Source: Ignavibacteria bacterium (GTDB lineage Bacteria; Bacteroidota; Ignavibacteria; Ignavibacteriales; Ignavibacteriaceae). Taken from it: a DNA stretch of 64,000 bases. The notes under the pieces are model-generated. The model was not told the DNA's origin and searched no databases. It saw only the letters and a program-made list of their open reading frames with translations. The stretch is from assembly GCA_017302895.1 (NCBI GenBank), contig JAFLBV010000002.1:744001-808000 (forward strand), in the 5' to 3' direction. Position numbers and translations under genes: made by a program. The stretch's first letter is position 1, and each line of letters begins with the position of its first letter. Positions 27,211-36,767 of the stretch are shown piece after piece.

Positions 27211-28491
27211 CTATTTCTTTTCCTGCTTTGGTCCGCCACCGCCATTGTCAACTTTTACGAGCATGTCATTCTTCAGTTCGCGTGAGATCGCCCTGTAAGG
27301 TCCACTGACGACTTCCTGTCCCTGTTTCAGTCCCGACTTTATCTCGATGTAATTATCATCACTGATACCGCTTTTCACCGGTACTTCCTTAACTTTGCCA
27401 CCATCGATAACAAACACTATCTCATCAGGTTTGTCTTTTTTCGCAGGGGTTTTCTTCTTAACAGCAGCATTTTGCTCATCCGGATTGTCTGCAGGTTTCA
27501 TGTCCTCTATCTTGGCAGTTACAGACTGTATTGGAACTGTAACCACATTCACCATTGTCTCGGTCTCGATGATTGCATTGCACGACATTCCCGGACGAAG
27601 TACTGATTCAGCATCCTGAATCTTTATTTTCACTTCGAAATTCACAACCTGTTCCTGTGTACCTTGACCGGTGGTTTTGGCACTGTTTGATATTTCAGAT
27701 ACAATTCCGAGAAACTGTTTATCGCCGTAGGCATCAACTTTTATTTTAGCAGTATCACCAAGTTTTACATTCACTATATCATTTTCATCAACATCAACGA
27801 TTGCTTCCATGTTTTTTAAGTCGGAAATCGTCATCACATTGGTACCCTGACTGAATCCGCTTCCCAGAACTCTCTCACCTTTTTCAACATTGAGCTTTGT
27901 AACGGTTCCTGTTAAAGGAGAGTTTATTGTGGTTTTAGCAAGTTGTTCGCGTGCTTCACGAACAGCAGCCATGTTTTGTGAAATATTGGCATTTGCTGCA
28001 TCGAGCCCCGCTTTAGCCGAGAGCCATTGTGCCTTTATCAGATCGTATTCAGCCTGACTTGACATTCCTTTTTTAAACAATTCCTCCATCCTGTTGAGAT
28101 CGAGTTGTAATCTCATCAGTTCAGCTTCCCTTTGCGCCTTCAATGCCTTGGTCGATTCCAGGCTTGCTTCAGCTCTTTCAAGTTGTGAAGCATAGATATC
28201 GGATTTGATCTTGAAAAGAAGGTCACCCTGCTTAACATTATCTCCATCCTTTACCGCAAGCTGGGTTATTTCACCTGTGACTTCAGGTGTTATCAGCACT
28301 TTGAACTCTGCTTCCACTTTTCCTGTAGCAGTTACGGTCTGAGTAACTGTACGCATTACAGCTTTTTCTGTCTGAACCACAGGAATCTCTTCCTTGGAAC
28401 CTTTCGCTATGATCAGTCCAATAATTACTGCCAAAAGGACGAAAAGTATTCCGAAAACCAATATCTTTTTTGAGCGCTTTTTCTCAGCCAT
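27211..28491 (-). CDS. MacA-like periplasmic adaptor
   Basis: A 426-residue membrane-fusion protein: an N-terminal helix (KILVFGILFVLLAVIIGLII), a lipoyl half (VKDGDNVKQGDLLFKI), a long helical hairpin (about 105-190), the second lipoyl half (INSPLTGTVTKLNVEKGERV), then beta-barrel and MP domains. An alternative upstream TTG exists, but the ATG at 28491 with GGAG six bases before it is preferred. An unusual Lys/Pro-rich insertion (about 335-355) interrupts the last domain. It links the ABC permeases to the TolC-like channel. Confidence 0.92.
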   Translation of the reverse strand: MAEKKRSKKILVFGILFVLLAVIIGLIIAKGSKEEIPVVQTEKAVMRTVTQTVTATGKVEAEFKVLITPEVTGEITQLAVKDGDNVKQGDLLFKIKSDIYASQLERAEASLESTKALKAQREAELMRLQLDLNRMEELFKKGMSSQAEYDLIKAQWLSAKAGLDAANANISQNMAAVREAREQLAKTTINSPLTGTVTKLNVEKGERVLGSGFSQGTNVMTISDLKNMEAIVDVDENDIVNVKLGDTAKIKVDAYGDKQFLGIVSEISNSAKTTGQGTQEQVVNFEVKIKIQDAESVLRPGMSCNAIIETETMVNVVTVPIQSVTAKIEDMKPADNPDEQNAAVKKKTPAKKDKPDEIVFVIDGGKVKEVPVKSGISDDNYIEIKSGLKQGQEVVSGPYRAISRELKNDMLVKVDNGGGGPKQEKK

Positions 28492-28515
28492 CTCTATCTC
28501 CAAAAATAAAATGTC

Positions 28516-29844
28516 TTATTCAAAATTCTCTGTATTAATCGATCCAAGATCGTACTTCAATTGTTCTTCAAGCTTTAACAAGTCGAAAAGTGAGTTCAAA
28601 TAGTCAACCTGTACTCTGACGAGGTCGGTATTTGCAAGCTGCAGATTAATTAAAGTGCTTGAACCCACTTTATATCTTGCTTCTTCGAGGTCTCTGTTGG
28701 CTTCTGCAGAAATAATGCTTTTGCGTGCAACATCGATCTTCTTTTCAGCGGTCTTAAGTTCAAGATATGACTGCAGTAAATCCCTTTTGATCGCCTTCTG
28801 AAGATCTGTCAGCTCTATTTGTTTATTCTTGACCTGAATTTGGGCAAGTTGCTCGTTTGCAGTGATTGAGTAACCGCTGAAGATGGGAATACTCAGATTG
28901 AATCCAAAGCTGATCGTGCGGTTATCAAGTATGTTCCAGGGAGTTGTTCCACCGAGGGAATATGATACTGAATTTGTAATCCTGGGCATGTTTGCACTCT
29001 GAGCGAGTTCCACCCCGGATTCAGCATTTTGAAGGTCAACTTCAACTTTTCTGACATCTGATCTCTTCTTCATGGCTTCAGCCACGAGTTCATCCAAAGA
29101 CCTGTCATACCAGTTATCGCCACTTACAGTATCCTTTTTCAGAGGAGTAAGCAGCTTTGTTCCATCCACAAACTCAAAATCTTCGGTAACATCAAGTCCG
29201 AGATAGTAATAGAGCCTCTGCTTGGCATCATTCAGACTCTGTTCTGCCTGAAGAAGGTCAAGTTCCGCCTGTCCTACCTTTACCTCTTGTTGCCTTACAT
29301 CGGTAAGAATTCCTGATCCGACTTTCACATTTGCCTCAATAATCTTCAGGTTTTCTTTGTTCCAGTCAAGATTTTCTTTTCTCACTTTAACCAGTTCGGT
29401 GAAGTTGAGAATATTGTAATATTGAGTTATGGTCTGGTAAACAATCTCCTGCTGCAGACGCATAAGGTTCAGTTTGGCAGCCTGAATATCTCTGGTTTTC
29501 ATACCTATTGAGGTGTATTTGGCAAACCCGTCAAAAACAGTGTAACTGGAACTCACACCCAGTCCCCAGCTTCTTCTTTCATCTTTCAGCGAAAAATCGC
29601 CGACCTTAAAGTCGGTCCTCGACCAGTCCCAGGAAGCATTACCTGTAACGGTCGGATACAAATCGCTTCTCGATGAAAGCAGATTGCTTTTTCCACTTTC
29701 GATCTGGTTTTTTGATTTCAGAACATTTGGATTGTTCCTGAAACCAAGCCGGATCGCTTCGTCGATGGTTAAAATTTTCTTCTCTTGTGCCGCGGCATTG
29801 AATAAGAGAATAATAGCAAAAAATGCTGCAAACAATTTATTCAT
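28516..29844 (-). CDS. TolC-family outer-membrane channel
   Basis: A 442-residue TolC family protein: signal peptide, then two repeats of long amphipathic helices with alternating beta-strands. Typical segments are LTIDEAIRLGFRNNPNVLKSKNQIE near the N-terminus and EARYKVGSSTLINLQLANTDL in the second repeat. It begins the export operon followed by the adaptor (24 bp), ATPase and two permeases. The 129-bp gap upstream holds an AT-rich region with no clear promoter. Confidence 0.93.
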   Translation of the reverse strand: MNKLFAAFFAIILLFNAAAQEKKILTIDEAIRLGFRNNPNVLKSKNQIESGKSNLLSSRSDLYPTVTGNASWDWSRTDFKVGDFSLKDERRSWGLGVSSSYTVFDGFAKYTSIGMKTRDIQAAKLNLMRLQQEIVYQTITQYYNILNFTELVKVRKENLDWNKENLKIIEANVKVGSGILTDVRQQEVKVGQAELDLLQAEQSLNDAKQRLYYYLGLDVTEDFEFVDGTKLLTPLKKDTVSGDNWYDRSLDELVAEAMKKRSDVRKVEVDLQNAESGVELAQSANMPRITNSVSYSLGGTTPWNILDNRTISFGFNLSIPIFSGYSITANEQLAQIQVKNKQIELTDLQKAIKRDLLQSYLELKTAEKKIDVARKSIISAEANRDLEEARYKVGSSTLINLQLANTDLVRVQVDYLNSLFDLLKLEEQLKYDLGSINTENFE

Positions 29845-29973
29845 TAGTCACTCCAAAGTGATTTTTGTCTATTTTCTGTAATCACCGTCACAAATTATGT
29901 AATCAGTAATTAACAGAGGAAATTAGTTTATAAACGGTCACATTTATTTATGAATGGCGGAACATTTTTGATA

Positions 29974-31419
29974 TCAGGCGCTCTTAATGCCCGGATTCAA
30001 AAGGTTTGCCGCCTCATCCAACATATACTTATAAGCTGCATCATATTCGTTGGGAATAATCCCCTCGAGAATTGCTTCTTCGATTGCTTTTTTTACGATT
30101 CCCACTTCCCGCCCGGGTTTCAGTTTCAACACTTCCATTATCTCCTCACCCCGAACAGGAGACTGGAATGCTCTAAGGGCATCCTTCTCTCTGACCTCGA
30201 GTACTCTTTGCATCACCCTGTCATAATTCGCAAGGATGGTTTTTACTTTATACTCGTTTTTGCTTGTAATATCAGCCCGGCAGAGGGTTATCAGATCGTC
30301 AAGATCGTCTCCTGCCTCCACAATCAGTCTCCTGATCGCCGAGTCGGTCACCGAATCATTTGAAAGAGCCACAGGCCTCAAATGAAGTCTTACTAATTTT
30401 TTTATGTAATTGATCTTCGCAAAAGGAAATTTCATTCTCTGAAAGATACCCCTCATCATCCTGGCACCCAGTTCTTCATGACCATGAAATGTCCAACCCG
30501 TACCTTCAACAAATCTCTTCGTCTGCGGTTTTGCAATATCATGAACCAGTGCTGCGAACCTCAGCCACACATCATCCGTGACTTTTGAGATATTATCCAC
30601 CACCAGACATGTATGATAAAACACATCCTTGTGGTGATACTCGTTTATCTGATCAACTCCGCCAAGTTTGTCAACCTCCGGAAAGACAATTTTCATGACT
30701 CCCGATTCGTACATCAACCTCAAACCGTCACCGGGTCTTTCGCCACCGAGTATTTTTATAAACTCATCCTTTACTCTCTCCTGACTTACAATCTCGAGCC
30801 TCGCAGCTTTTCTTTTCATGGCTTCAAAAACTTCGGCGTCTATAGTAAATCCGAATCTCGCTGCGAAACGGATAGCCCGCATAATCCTCAAAGGATCGTC
30901 ATCAAAAGTTGTGTCAGGCTCGAGGGGTGTTTTCAGAACACCGGCGAAAATGTCTCCAATACCGTTGTATAGATCAGAAATCTCGCCAAACGAATCTTTG
31001 TTTATAGAAACAGCGATAGAATTTATGGTAAAATCTCTTCTGGAAATGTCGTCCTCGAAAGTCGAGGGTACCACTTCCGGGTTACGGCTCTCAGGCTTAT
31101 AACTTTCCTTCCTGGCTCCCACGAATTCGAGATCAAAATCTCCATATTTGAAGTTTGCAGTCCCGAAATTACCATATACAATGATATCCTTTACCCCAAG
31201 TTTCCTGCCCAGATCTTCAGCGAAAGCAGTACCGTCTCCCACCACCAAAATATCAATATCCTGTTTGCCTGCCCCAAGTATCAGGTCTCTAATATACCCA
31301 CCAACGACGAATGCCTTCTCGTTCCTTTGTCCGGCAATTTCTGCCGCTGCCTCTATAAAAGGCAGTTTTTGCAGATTTCCAACGATTAAATCTTTAATTT
31401 CCAAATCACTCTTTATCAA
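29974..31419 (-). CDS. cca: CCA tRNA nucleotidyltransferase with HD domain
   Basis: A 481-residue class II nucleotidyltransferase. Motif A VGGYIRDLILG leads to DIDILVVGDG (metal Asp pair), followed by the RRDFTINSIA block and the neck and helical body. An HD phosphohydrolase motif (LVHDIAKPQTKRF) and HGHEELGARM lie in the C-terminal half, as in the bacterial CCA/HD proteins. It adds or repairs the 3' CCA of tRNA, and could instead be the poly(A) polymerase branch. Start ATG gives MIKSDLEI. A membrane gluzincin gene lies 18 bp upstream. Confidence 0.93.
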   Translation of the reverse strand: MIKSDLEIKDLIVGNLQKLPFIEAAAEIAGQRNEKAFVVGGYIRDLILGAGKQDIDILVVGDGTAFAEDLGRKLGVKDIIVYGNFGTANFKYGDFDLEFVGARKESYKPESRNPEVVPSTFEDDISRRDFTINSIAVSINKDSFGEISDLYNGIGDIFAGVLKTPLEPDTTFDDDPLRIMRAIRFAARFGFTIDAEVFEAMKRKAARLEIVSQERVKDEFIKILGGERPGDGLRLMYESGVMKIVFPEVDKLGGVDQINEYHHKDVFYHTCLVVDNISKVTDDVWLRFAALVHDIAKPQTKRFVEGTGWTFHGHEELGARMMRGIFQRMKFPFAKINYIKKLVRLHLRPVALSNDSVTDSAIRRLIVEAGDDLDDLITLCRADITSKNEYKVKTILANYDRVMQRVLEVREKDALRAFQSPVRGEEIMEVLKLKPGREVGIVKKAIEEAILEGIIPNEYDAAYKYMLDEAANLLNPGIKSA

Positions 31420-31437
31420 ACGGCTTTCACTTCTCCA

Positions 31438-33552
31438 CTAATTTGCAAACACAGCCTTAAATATACGATATTTTGAAATTTCCTGTTGCAACAACAATTT
31501 TTTTTCATCAATTTCCATAAGTGTAACCGCAACATTTTTGTCTTTATTCGATCTTACCAAAACAGTACACAGTTTCAACTTTCCACTGTCTGAAATGCCG
31601 GCAATGCATTCCTTTAGATTGATGGCACCGGGAAAAGGTAACACTCCGTTGTATAAAATCTCAACAATTGCCTCATATATTATCTCATCTTTCTCTTTTA
31701 ATGAATAGAGAGTTCGCAGTCTCTCCTCAGAACCGAGTGAACTGTAAATAAACGGGTCCACTCCATTCTCCAACAGCCGATCCCGTAGTCTAAAAGCATT
31801 CAACATAAAATCAGGAACATTAGGATCAAGAAACTCTTTTTTGATATCCCTGACTGCCACAGTGTCACCTGTGAGATGCACAATTGAGTACTTTAGCAGT
31901 TGGGAGTTCAATCGGTCAGAGTATGACAGGTTCTTTTTTTGGAATTCGTCGATTGCTGCGAGGGCTTTTGATCTTTCTTTCAGAACCATCAGACAGTTGA
32001 TTTTCCCGGCAACTGTTGAGAAACTTCCGGCAGATTCTGAAAGTCTTTGATATATTTCCAGAGCGCCGGTCCAGTCTTTGTTTCTGAAATATTCGGTGGC
32101 CAAAGCCATCTCCTCAGCAAAATATCTCGGACATGTTTTCTGTAAAAGGGGTTTTCTATCAAAATAGAAATCGAGTGTCCCCTGGCTTATTCCGCTTCGA
32201 ACCATAGACATCTTCTTTTTGAATTCACCCGAGTACGCTTCCAGCGGTTTCTTGTAAACCGCCTCAAAATCTCCTGTTTCGTAGTACTCTCTGAATTTTT
32301 GAATTCCGGATGTTTCAATCATAAACCTGCTGAATGCTCCGCTGATGAGATAGGCAAGAGTCGGATTTACATTAAAAAAACCAAAACCGGGAAAAACCTG
32401 CGAGACATCCACTTTGTATTTCGAGTTCAGAGCTGCAGCCGCAAATTCATCAATCGAATAACCCCCAACAACGCCATCAGCCGTGGTGGCAGCTCCTTCT
32501 ATCAGACCAGGCATAAAATTGTGGGCTACCTTAAATATGCTCCAGCCAAATTCGGCAGTAAAAAGGTGAGCCAGTTCGTGTTTCAAAGATTTCTCCAGAT
32601 TGGCTCTGGTTGTATACGCCTGCCTCAACCATGGTTTGGCTACATCGGCATTTTCAACTCCGAGATACATCTTCTTGCTTTTTGAGTCTTTGAATACTAC
32701 CGACTGAAGGTGTTCCGGTGGCTTGATTTTATAGTACTGCACAAGTTCATGGTAATATACTTCGTGGAGATTTGCTACATATTCCAACTCTGCAGGAGTC
32801 AGTTTTTCCTCGGATAAAATCAGGAAGTGAGGCGTAACAACTCCGTCTCTGAAGTTTTCAGTGAAATTTTCCCGCAATGTGATCAAGCCGGCTTCACGGG
32901 AGACATAATAGGAAATTGCCGGCAGGAGTATGATGATCGAGACACCAAAAATCAGCCGTTCCCTGATTTCCTTCGTTCTGAAAACGATTTCTACAATGAT
33001 AATTACAAGGGCGACAATTGAAATTACCCCCCTGTATAACACAATTTTTTCGGTAACCGGAATGAACTCATCATAAATCACCCCCGGGTAGTAAGTGAAG
33101 ATGGCATTGTAGAGATAGAATTGCGGATAGAGGTAGAAATCAATAATCCAGTTGAAAAGAACGAGCAAAAATAGAATAGAGAAAACCGTTTTCCTGAACT
33201 TTATTCCGGTGAGGAGAACAACAGCCGATATTGCTCCTCCCGTAAGAGGAGCCGTTAAACAAAAGACTGAGTAATACTTTAACCCGCTCAGCAAACTGCA
33301 GTCACCGGAGAAAAGATGACCGAAGAAGTAAACCACCGGAGGGATCAGAAGATAAATAACCGCTTTTTTGAAAAATGTTTTTAACCCGTCCCTGAGTTGA
33401 TCAACATCTGCGGTTGATTTAAAATAAGACAGTCCTGATAAGAAAGTTATCAGGACTGCATTTAAAACAGATGCCTCGTAGCTAAAAAACTTCAGTACAG
33501 GCAGAAAAAGGAAAAGGATGTTGACTGCGAGCAAAAAACCACACGCAATCAA
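31438..33552 (-). CDS. Membrane gluzincin (peptidase-MA-like) with TPR-like tail
   Basis: About 704 residues. Six to seven N-terminal membrane helices are followed by an extracytoplasmic zinc-peptidase domain with LKHELAHLF (HELAH at about 325-329) and a downstream glutamate in PGLIEGAATTADG, the gluzincin signature. A helical, TPR-like C-terminal part follows (for example GALEIYQRLSE). The frame stays open upstream to 33756, but that part lies inside MurA in another frame. The TTG at 33552, 23 bases after the MurA stop, is the most economical start; the exact start is uncertain. The substrate is unknown. Its place after MurA and before CCA suggests operon membership only. Confidence 0.78.
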   Translation of the reverse strand: MIACGFLLAVNILFLFLPVLKFFSYEASVLNAVLITFLSGLSYFKSTADVDQLRDGLKTFFKKAVIYLLIPPVVYFFGHLFSGDCSLLSGLKYYSVFCLTAPLTGGAISAVVLLTGIKFRKTVFSILFLLVLFNWIIDFYLYPQFYLYNAIFTYYPGVIYDEFIPVTEKIVLYRGVISIVALVIIIVEIVFRTKEIRERLIFGVSIIILLPAISYYVSREAGLITLRENFTENFRDGVVTPHFLILSEEKLTPAELEYVANLHEVYYHELVQYYKIKPPEHLQSVVFKDSKSKKMYLGVENADVAKPWLRQAYTTRANLEKSLKHELAHLFTAEFGWSIFKVAHNFMPGLIEGAATTADGVVGGYSIDEFAAAALNSKYKVDVSQVFPGFGFFNVNPTLAYLISGAFSRFMIETSGIQKFREYYETGDFEAVYKKPLEAYSGEFKKKMSMVRSGISQGTLDFYFDRKPLLQKTCPRYFAEEMALATEYFRNKDWTGALEIYQRLSESAGSFSTVAGKINCLMVLKERSKALAAIDEFQKKNLSYSDRLNSQLLKYSIVHLTGDTVAVRDIKKEFLDPNVPDFMLNAFRLRDRLLENGVDPFIYSSLGSEERLRTLYSLKEKDEIIYEAIVEILYNGVLPFPGAINLKECIAGISDSGKLKLCTVLVRSNKDKNVAVTLMEIDEKKLLLQQEISKYRIFKAVFAN

Positions 33553-33574
33553 AAAATTTCTGTCTTCCGGGAAT

Positions 33575-34840
33575 TTAATATTCAGTGCCCGGAACGCGTT
33601 CAATTTCAGCTCCCAAATTACGAAGTTTTTCTTCAAGTCGTTGGTAGCCTCTGTCAAGGTGGTAAATCCGGAGTACTTCGGTAGTTCCATGCGCAGCGAG
33701 TCCGCCGAGAACAAGACTTGCGCTGGCTCGTAAATCAGTTGACATAACCTTTGCACCGCTTAATTTCCTGCTTCCCTTTACAACTGCGGAATTGTCTTTA
33801 ACCTCAATTTGTGCACCAAGCCTCGCAAGTTCAGGCACATGAGTAAATCTGTCTCTGTAGATTGTATCGGTGACAGTGGAAACTCCCTTGGCAGTCGCCA
33901 TGTAAGCAATCCATTGTGCCTGCATATCGGTGGGATAACCGGGGAAAGGACCTGTTGTAACATTGATTGCCTCGGGTCTCACTCCTTTTGCATCGACGGT
34001 TATGGAGGAATCATCGTATGTGAAAGTAACTCCGCTTTCTTCCATTTTTGCGATCACAGAGTAGATGTGAAGCGGATTTGAAGATTTTACGGTAACTTTT
34101 CCGCCGGTAATTGCTCCTGCCAGCAAAAGCGTACCGGCTTCTATTCTGTCTGGAATTGTCTCAATATCTGCCGGTTGAAGTGAGTCAACTCCCTGAATGT
34201 GAAGAATTGGGGTACCAATTCCACCGATTTTCGCCCCCATTTTCGAGAGGAATTCAGCAAGGTTTGTGATTTCGGGTTCCATCGCTGCATTATTCAGGAT
34301 TGTCTCGCCTTTTGCCAACACTGCCGCCATCAAAAGGTTGCCTGTAGCCCCTACTGAAGGGACATCAAAATTGATTCTGTTCCCCTTCAACCTTTTGCTC
34401 TTCGCAATTATGTAACCATCCACCAGATCGATATGGGCACCGAGTTTCTTCAATCCTTCAAGATGAAGATTGATCGGACGGGGTCCCCATGCACATCCGC
34501 CGGGAAGTGAAACTTTTGCATAGCCGTGTCTTGCGAGTAACGGCCCCAGAACATAAACAGAGGCACGCATCTTTTTCACATGTTCATACGGAGCTTCGAG
34601 AACTGAAACACCGGCAGTGTCCAGTGTAATCAATTCATCTTTAAAGGATGCTTCCACACCAAGGTGTCTCACTAATTTCAACATGGTGAAAACATCATTT
34701 AATTCCGGCGTATTTGAGAGCAGCATTTTGCCGGAAGCAAGCAAAGCCGCAGGAATCAGGGCAAGAGAGGCGTTTTTTGCACCACCGGCTCTTACCTCAC
34801 CTGACAGAACCCTGCCACCTTTGATTATAAATTTGTCCAC
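33575..34840 (-). CDS. murA: UDP-N-acetylglucosamine 1-carboxyvinyltransferase
   Basis: A 421-residue MurA of full length. KNASLALIPAALL gives the N-terminal Lys22/Asn23 pair. Catalytic Cys116 lies in LPGGCAWGPRPINLHL, so the enzyme is fosfomycin-sensitive by the usual rule. DLRASASLVLGGL lies near the C-terminus. It transfers enolpyruvate from PEP to UDP-GlcNAc, the first committed step of peptidoglycan synthesis in the cytoplasm. It lies 10 bp after the kinase gene, so the kinase/phosphatase pair and MurA share a transcript, a layout in keeping with kinase control of wall synthesis. Confidence 0.96.
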   Translation of the reverse strand: MDKFIIKGGRVLSGEVRAGGAKNASLALIPAALLASGKMLLSNTPELNDVFTMLKLVRHLGVEASFKDELITLDTAGVSVLEAPYEHVKKMRASVYVLGPLLARHGYAKVSLPGGCAWGPRPINLHLEGLKKLGAHIDLVDGYIIAKSKRLKGNRINFDVPSVGATGNLLMAAVLAKGETILNNAAMEPEITNLAEFLSKMGAKIGGIGTPILHIQGVDSLQPADIETIPDRIEAGTLLLAGAITGGKVTVKSSNPLHIYSVIAKMEESGVTFTYDDSSITVDAKGVRPEAINVTTGPFPGYPTDMQAQWIAYMATAKGVSTVTDTIYRDRFTHVPELARLGAQIEVKDNSAVVKGSRKLSGAKVMSTDLRASASLVLGGLAAHGTTEVLRIYHLDRGYQRLEEKLRNLGAEIERVPGTEY

Positions 34841-34849
34841 TAAAAATCC

Positions 34850-36757
34850 TTAAAAATTCAAATACAAAATCGCACCACCGGAGGCAGCCATGTAAAGCCT
34901 CGCTTTTCCGGATGTTACCGAGTTGAGAAGACTTCCCGCAACCGCCTGCTGATATTTCCAGGTCTCACCGGCGTCTTCACTTCTAAAAATATCACCCGTG
35001 TTGGATATGATCACTCCGTTTGTTGGTGAATTGAACCGGACTGCAATTAATGGTGAAGTTACATTCACATCAATCTTTTTCCATTCCCTTCCACCATCTC
35101 CGGAACGGAATATCTGACCACCACCACCGACCATCATAAACACCCCGTTTCCGACGAACCGGATATCTTTCAGGTATGTGGTCGTTACCGATGGTCCCAA
35201 AGTCCAGGTTTTACCGCCGTCTTCAGTCCTGATCAAGGTTCCGTTGTCACCGACGGCTATTCCGATGCTTCCATCCATGAAGTCGGCAGAATAGAGGTCG
35301 TTTGTAATTCCGGTCGTTCCTTTGTTCCAGGTAACTCCCTGGTCATCAGAGTAAAGGATCATGCCGCCGGCTCCAAGTAAAACCACTTTCCCGGAGGCCA
35401 TTGTCTCGATCTTCAAGATATCACTTGTGCCGGGAATGGTCATTTTCTTCAATAGTGAATCCCTCGGTACGAAAGCATACAAAGTCCCTTTTGCTCCTCC
35501 GATCATGAAGCCCAGACTTGGGATGTGGGAAACGGTGTAGAGTTCGACTTTATCGGGAGACGGAATCGTCTTCCAGGTTGTACCATTATCCGAAGTAAGG
35601 ATGATCGTACTGCTGTCGCCCACTGCAACTCCGGTTCCTGAACCGTCAAAAACAGCACTCCGCAGATTAACCGGCAATCCTGTATTCATCCTTTCAAACG
35701 GGTTCGCCCCCTGATACTGAGGGCTGCTCGTGGATGAAAACGAGGTGTCGAGAGAGGTTTGTTTCTTCGCTTTGAGACTGTCACCAAAACCTGAAATAAG
35801 TGTATAGAACAGGTAAACCGCCCCAATCAAACCGGCAAATGCGAGAATCGTAAAGATGGTAAATTTTATAGACCGTTTTACTTTTGCCGACTGCTGCTGC
35901 TCCATTGGCGAGCGGTCTTTCGCTGGTGCCGGACCCTGCCTGATTACATTCAGAGCATATCCGATTTCCTGAAGGAACTCGTCACAACTTGAGAAGCGTT
36001 TTGCCTGGTCTTTCTCGAGGGCTTTGGAGATTATTTTATCGATCATCGGCGGTAAACCGGGAATTGTAGCCGAAAGCTTTGGAGCAGGTTTCTTTAGATG
36101 CCCCTGCATGATCTCATATTCGGTTCCCGATTCAAAAGGCGTCAAACCGGACAGCATCTCATAAAAGGTGATGCCTATCGAGTAAATATCGCTCTGTCTG
36201 GTTGGTTCCTCGGCATTTATTTGCTCCGGACTCATATAAAGGAGCGTGCCAATTTTTGTTCCTGTTTTGGTAATTCCTTTTTCATAAATCGATTTGGAGA
36301 TCCCAAAATCCATTATTTTTGCAACACCATCAGGGTCGATCATCACATTCGAAGGTTTAATATCCCTGTGAATGAAGCCTTTCTGATGAGCATAGCCTAC
36401 TCCCCTTAAAATCTGTTGCAGAATGTCGAGAGCCTCGCCAAGTTCAAGAGAACCTTTCCTGTCAATTATCTGCTCCAGCGTTTCACCGTCAACACACTCC
36501 ATCGCAATACCGAGATAACCCTGTTCATCTATAAAACCGTAAACCGGAATTATATTAGGGTGATTAAGTTTAGCCTGATTCCGGGCTTCTCTCTTAAATC
36601 TCTCGATAAATTGAGCACTTTGTGCTGTCTGGGCACTCAAAATTTTCAAGGCAACAAATCTCTCAAGTTTCAAGTCAAGAGCTTTGTAAACGGCACCCAT
36701 GCCGCCCTCTCCCAACTTTGAAATTATCTTATAACTGCCAATTATAGCGCCTATCAT
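34850..36757 (-). CDS. Ser/Thr protein kinase with extracytoplasmic Asp-box propeller
   Basis: 635 residues. The N-terminal Hanks-type kinase (about 8-270) has LGEGGMGAVYKA, Lys38, catalytic HRDIKPSN at 130-137, DFG at 150-152 and an MSPEQ activation segment. A juxtamembrane region leads to one membrane helix (about 297-322). The outer part (about 345-635) has five Asp-box/Ycf48-like repeats such as TSDNGTTW, SDDQGVTW, TEDGGKTW, SGDGGREW and SEDAGETW, a beta-propeller in the place taken by PASTA domains in other kinases. It is probably a sensor of an envelope ligand. It sits 10 bp after the PP2C gene and 10 bp before MurA. Confidence 0.93.
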   Translation of the reverse strand: MIGAIIGSYKIISKLGEGGMGAVYKALDLKLERFVALKILSAQTAQSAQFIERFKREARNQAKLNHPNIIPVYGFIDEQGYLGIAMECVDGETLEQIIDRKGSLELGEALDILQQILRGVGYAHQKGFIHRDIKPSNVMIDPDGVAKIMDFGISKSIYEKGITKTGTKIGTLLYMSPEQINAEEPTRQSDIYSIGITFYEMLSGLTPFESGTEYEIMQGHLKKPAPKLSATIPGLPPMIDKIISKALEKDQAKRFSSCDEFLQEIGYALNVIRQGPAPAKDRSPMEQQQSAKVKRSIKFTIFTILAFAGLIGAVYLFYTLISGFGDSLKAKKQTSLDTSFSSTSSPQYQGANPFERMNTGLPVNLRSAVFDGSGTGVAVGDSSTIILTSDNGTTWKTIPSPDKVELYTVSHIPSLGFMIGGAKGTLYAFVPRDSLLKKMTIPGTSDILKIETMASGKVVLLGAGGMILYSDDQGVTWNKGTTGITNDLYSADFMDGSIGIAVGDNGTLIRTEDGGKTWTLGPSVTTTYLKDIRFVGNGVFMMVGGGGQIFRSGDGGREWKKIDVNVTSPLIAVRFNSPTNGVIISNTGDIFRSEDAGETWKYQQAVAGSLLNSVTSGKARLYMAASGGAILYLNF

Positions 36758-36767
36758 AGGAGTACTT

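Noticed and set aside
28501..28508. TATTTTTG box before the MacA-like gene
   Set aside because: It lies only nine bases before the start codon and has no TTTG 19 bases upstream, inside a tight operon.
33553..33756. Upstream extension of the membrane gluzincin frame
   Set aside because: It overlaps the MurA 3' end in another frame, and the residues do not look like a signal or membrane segment.
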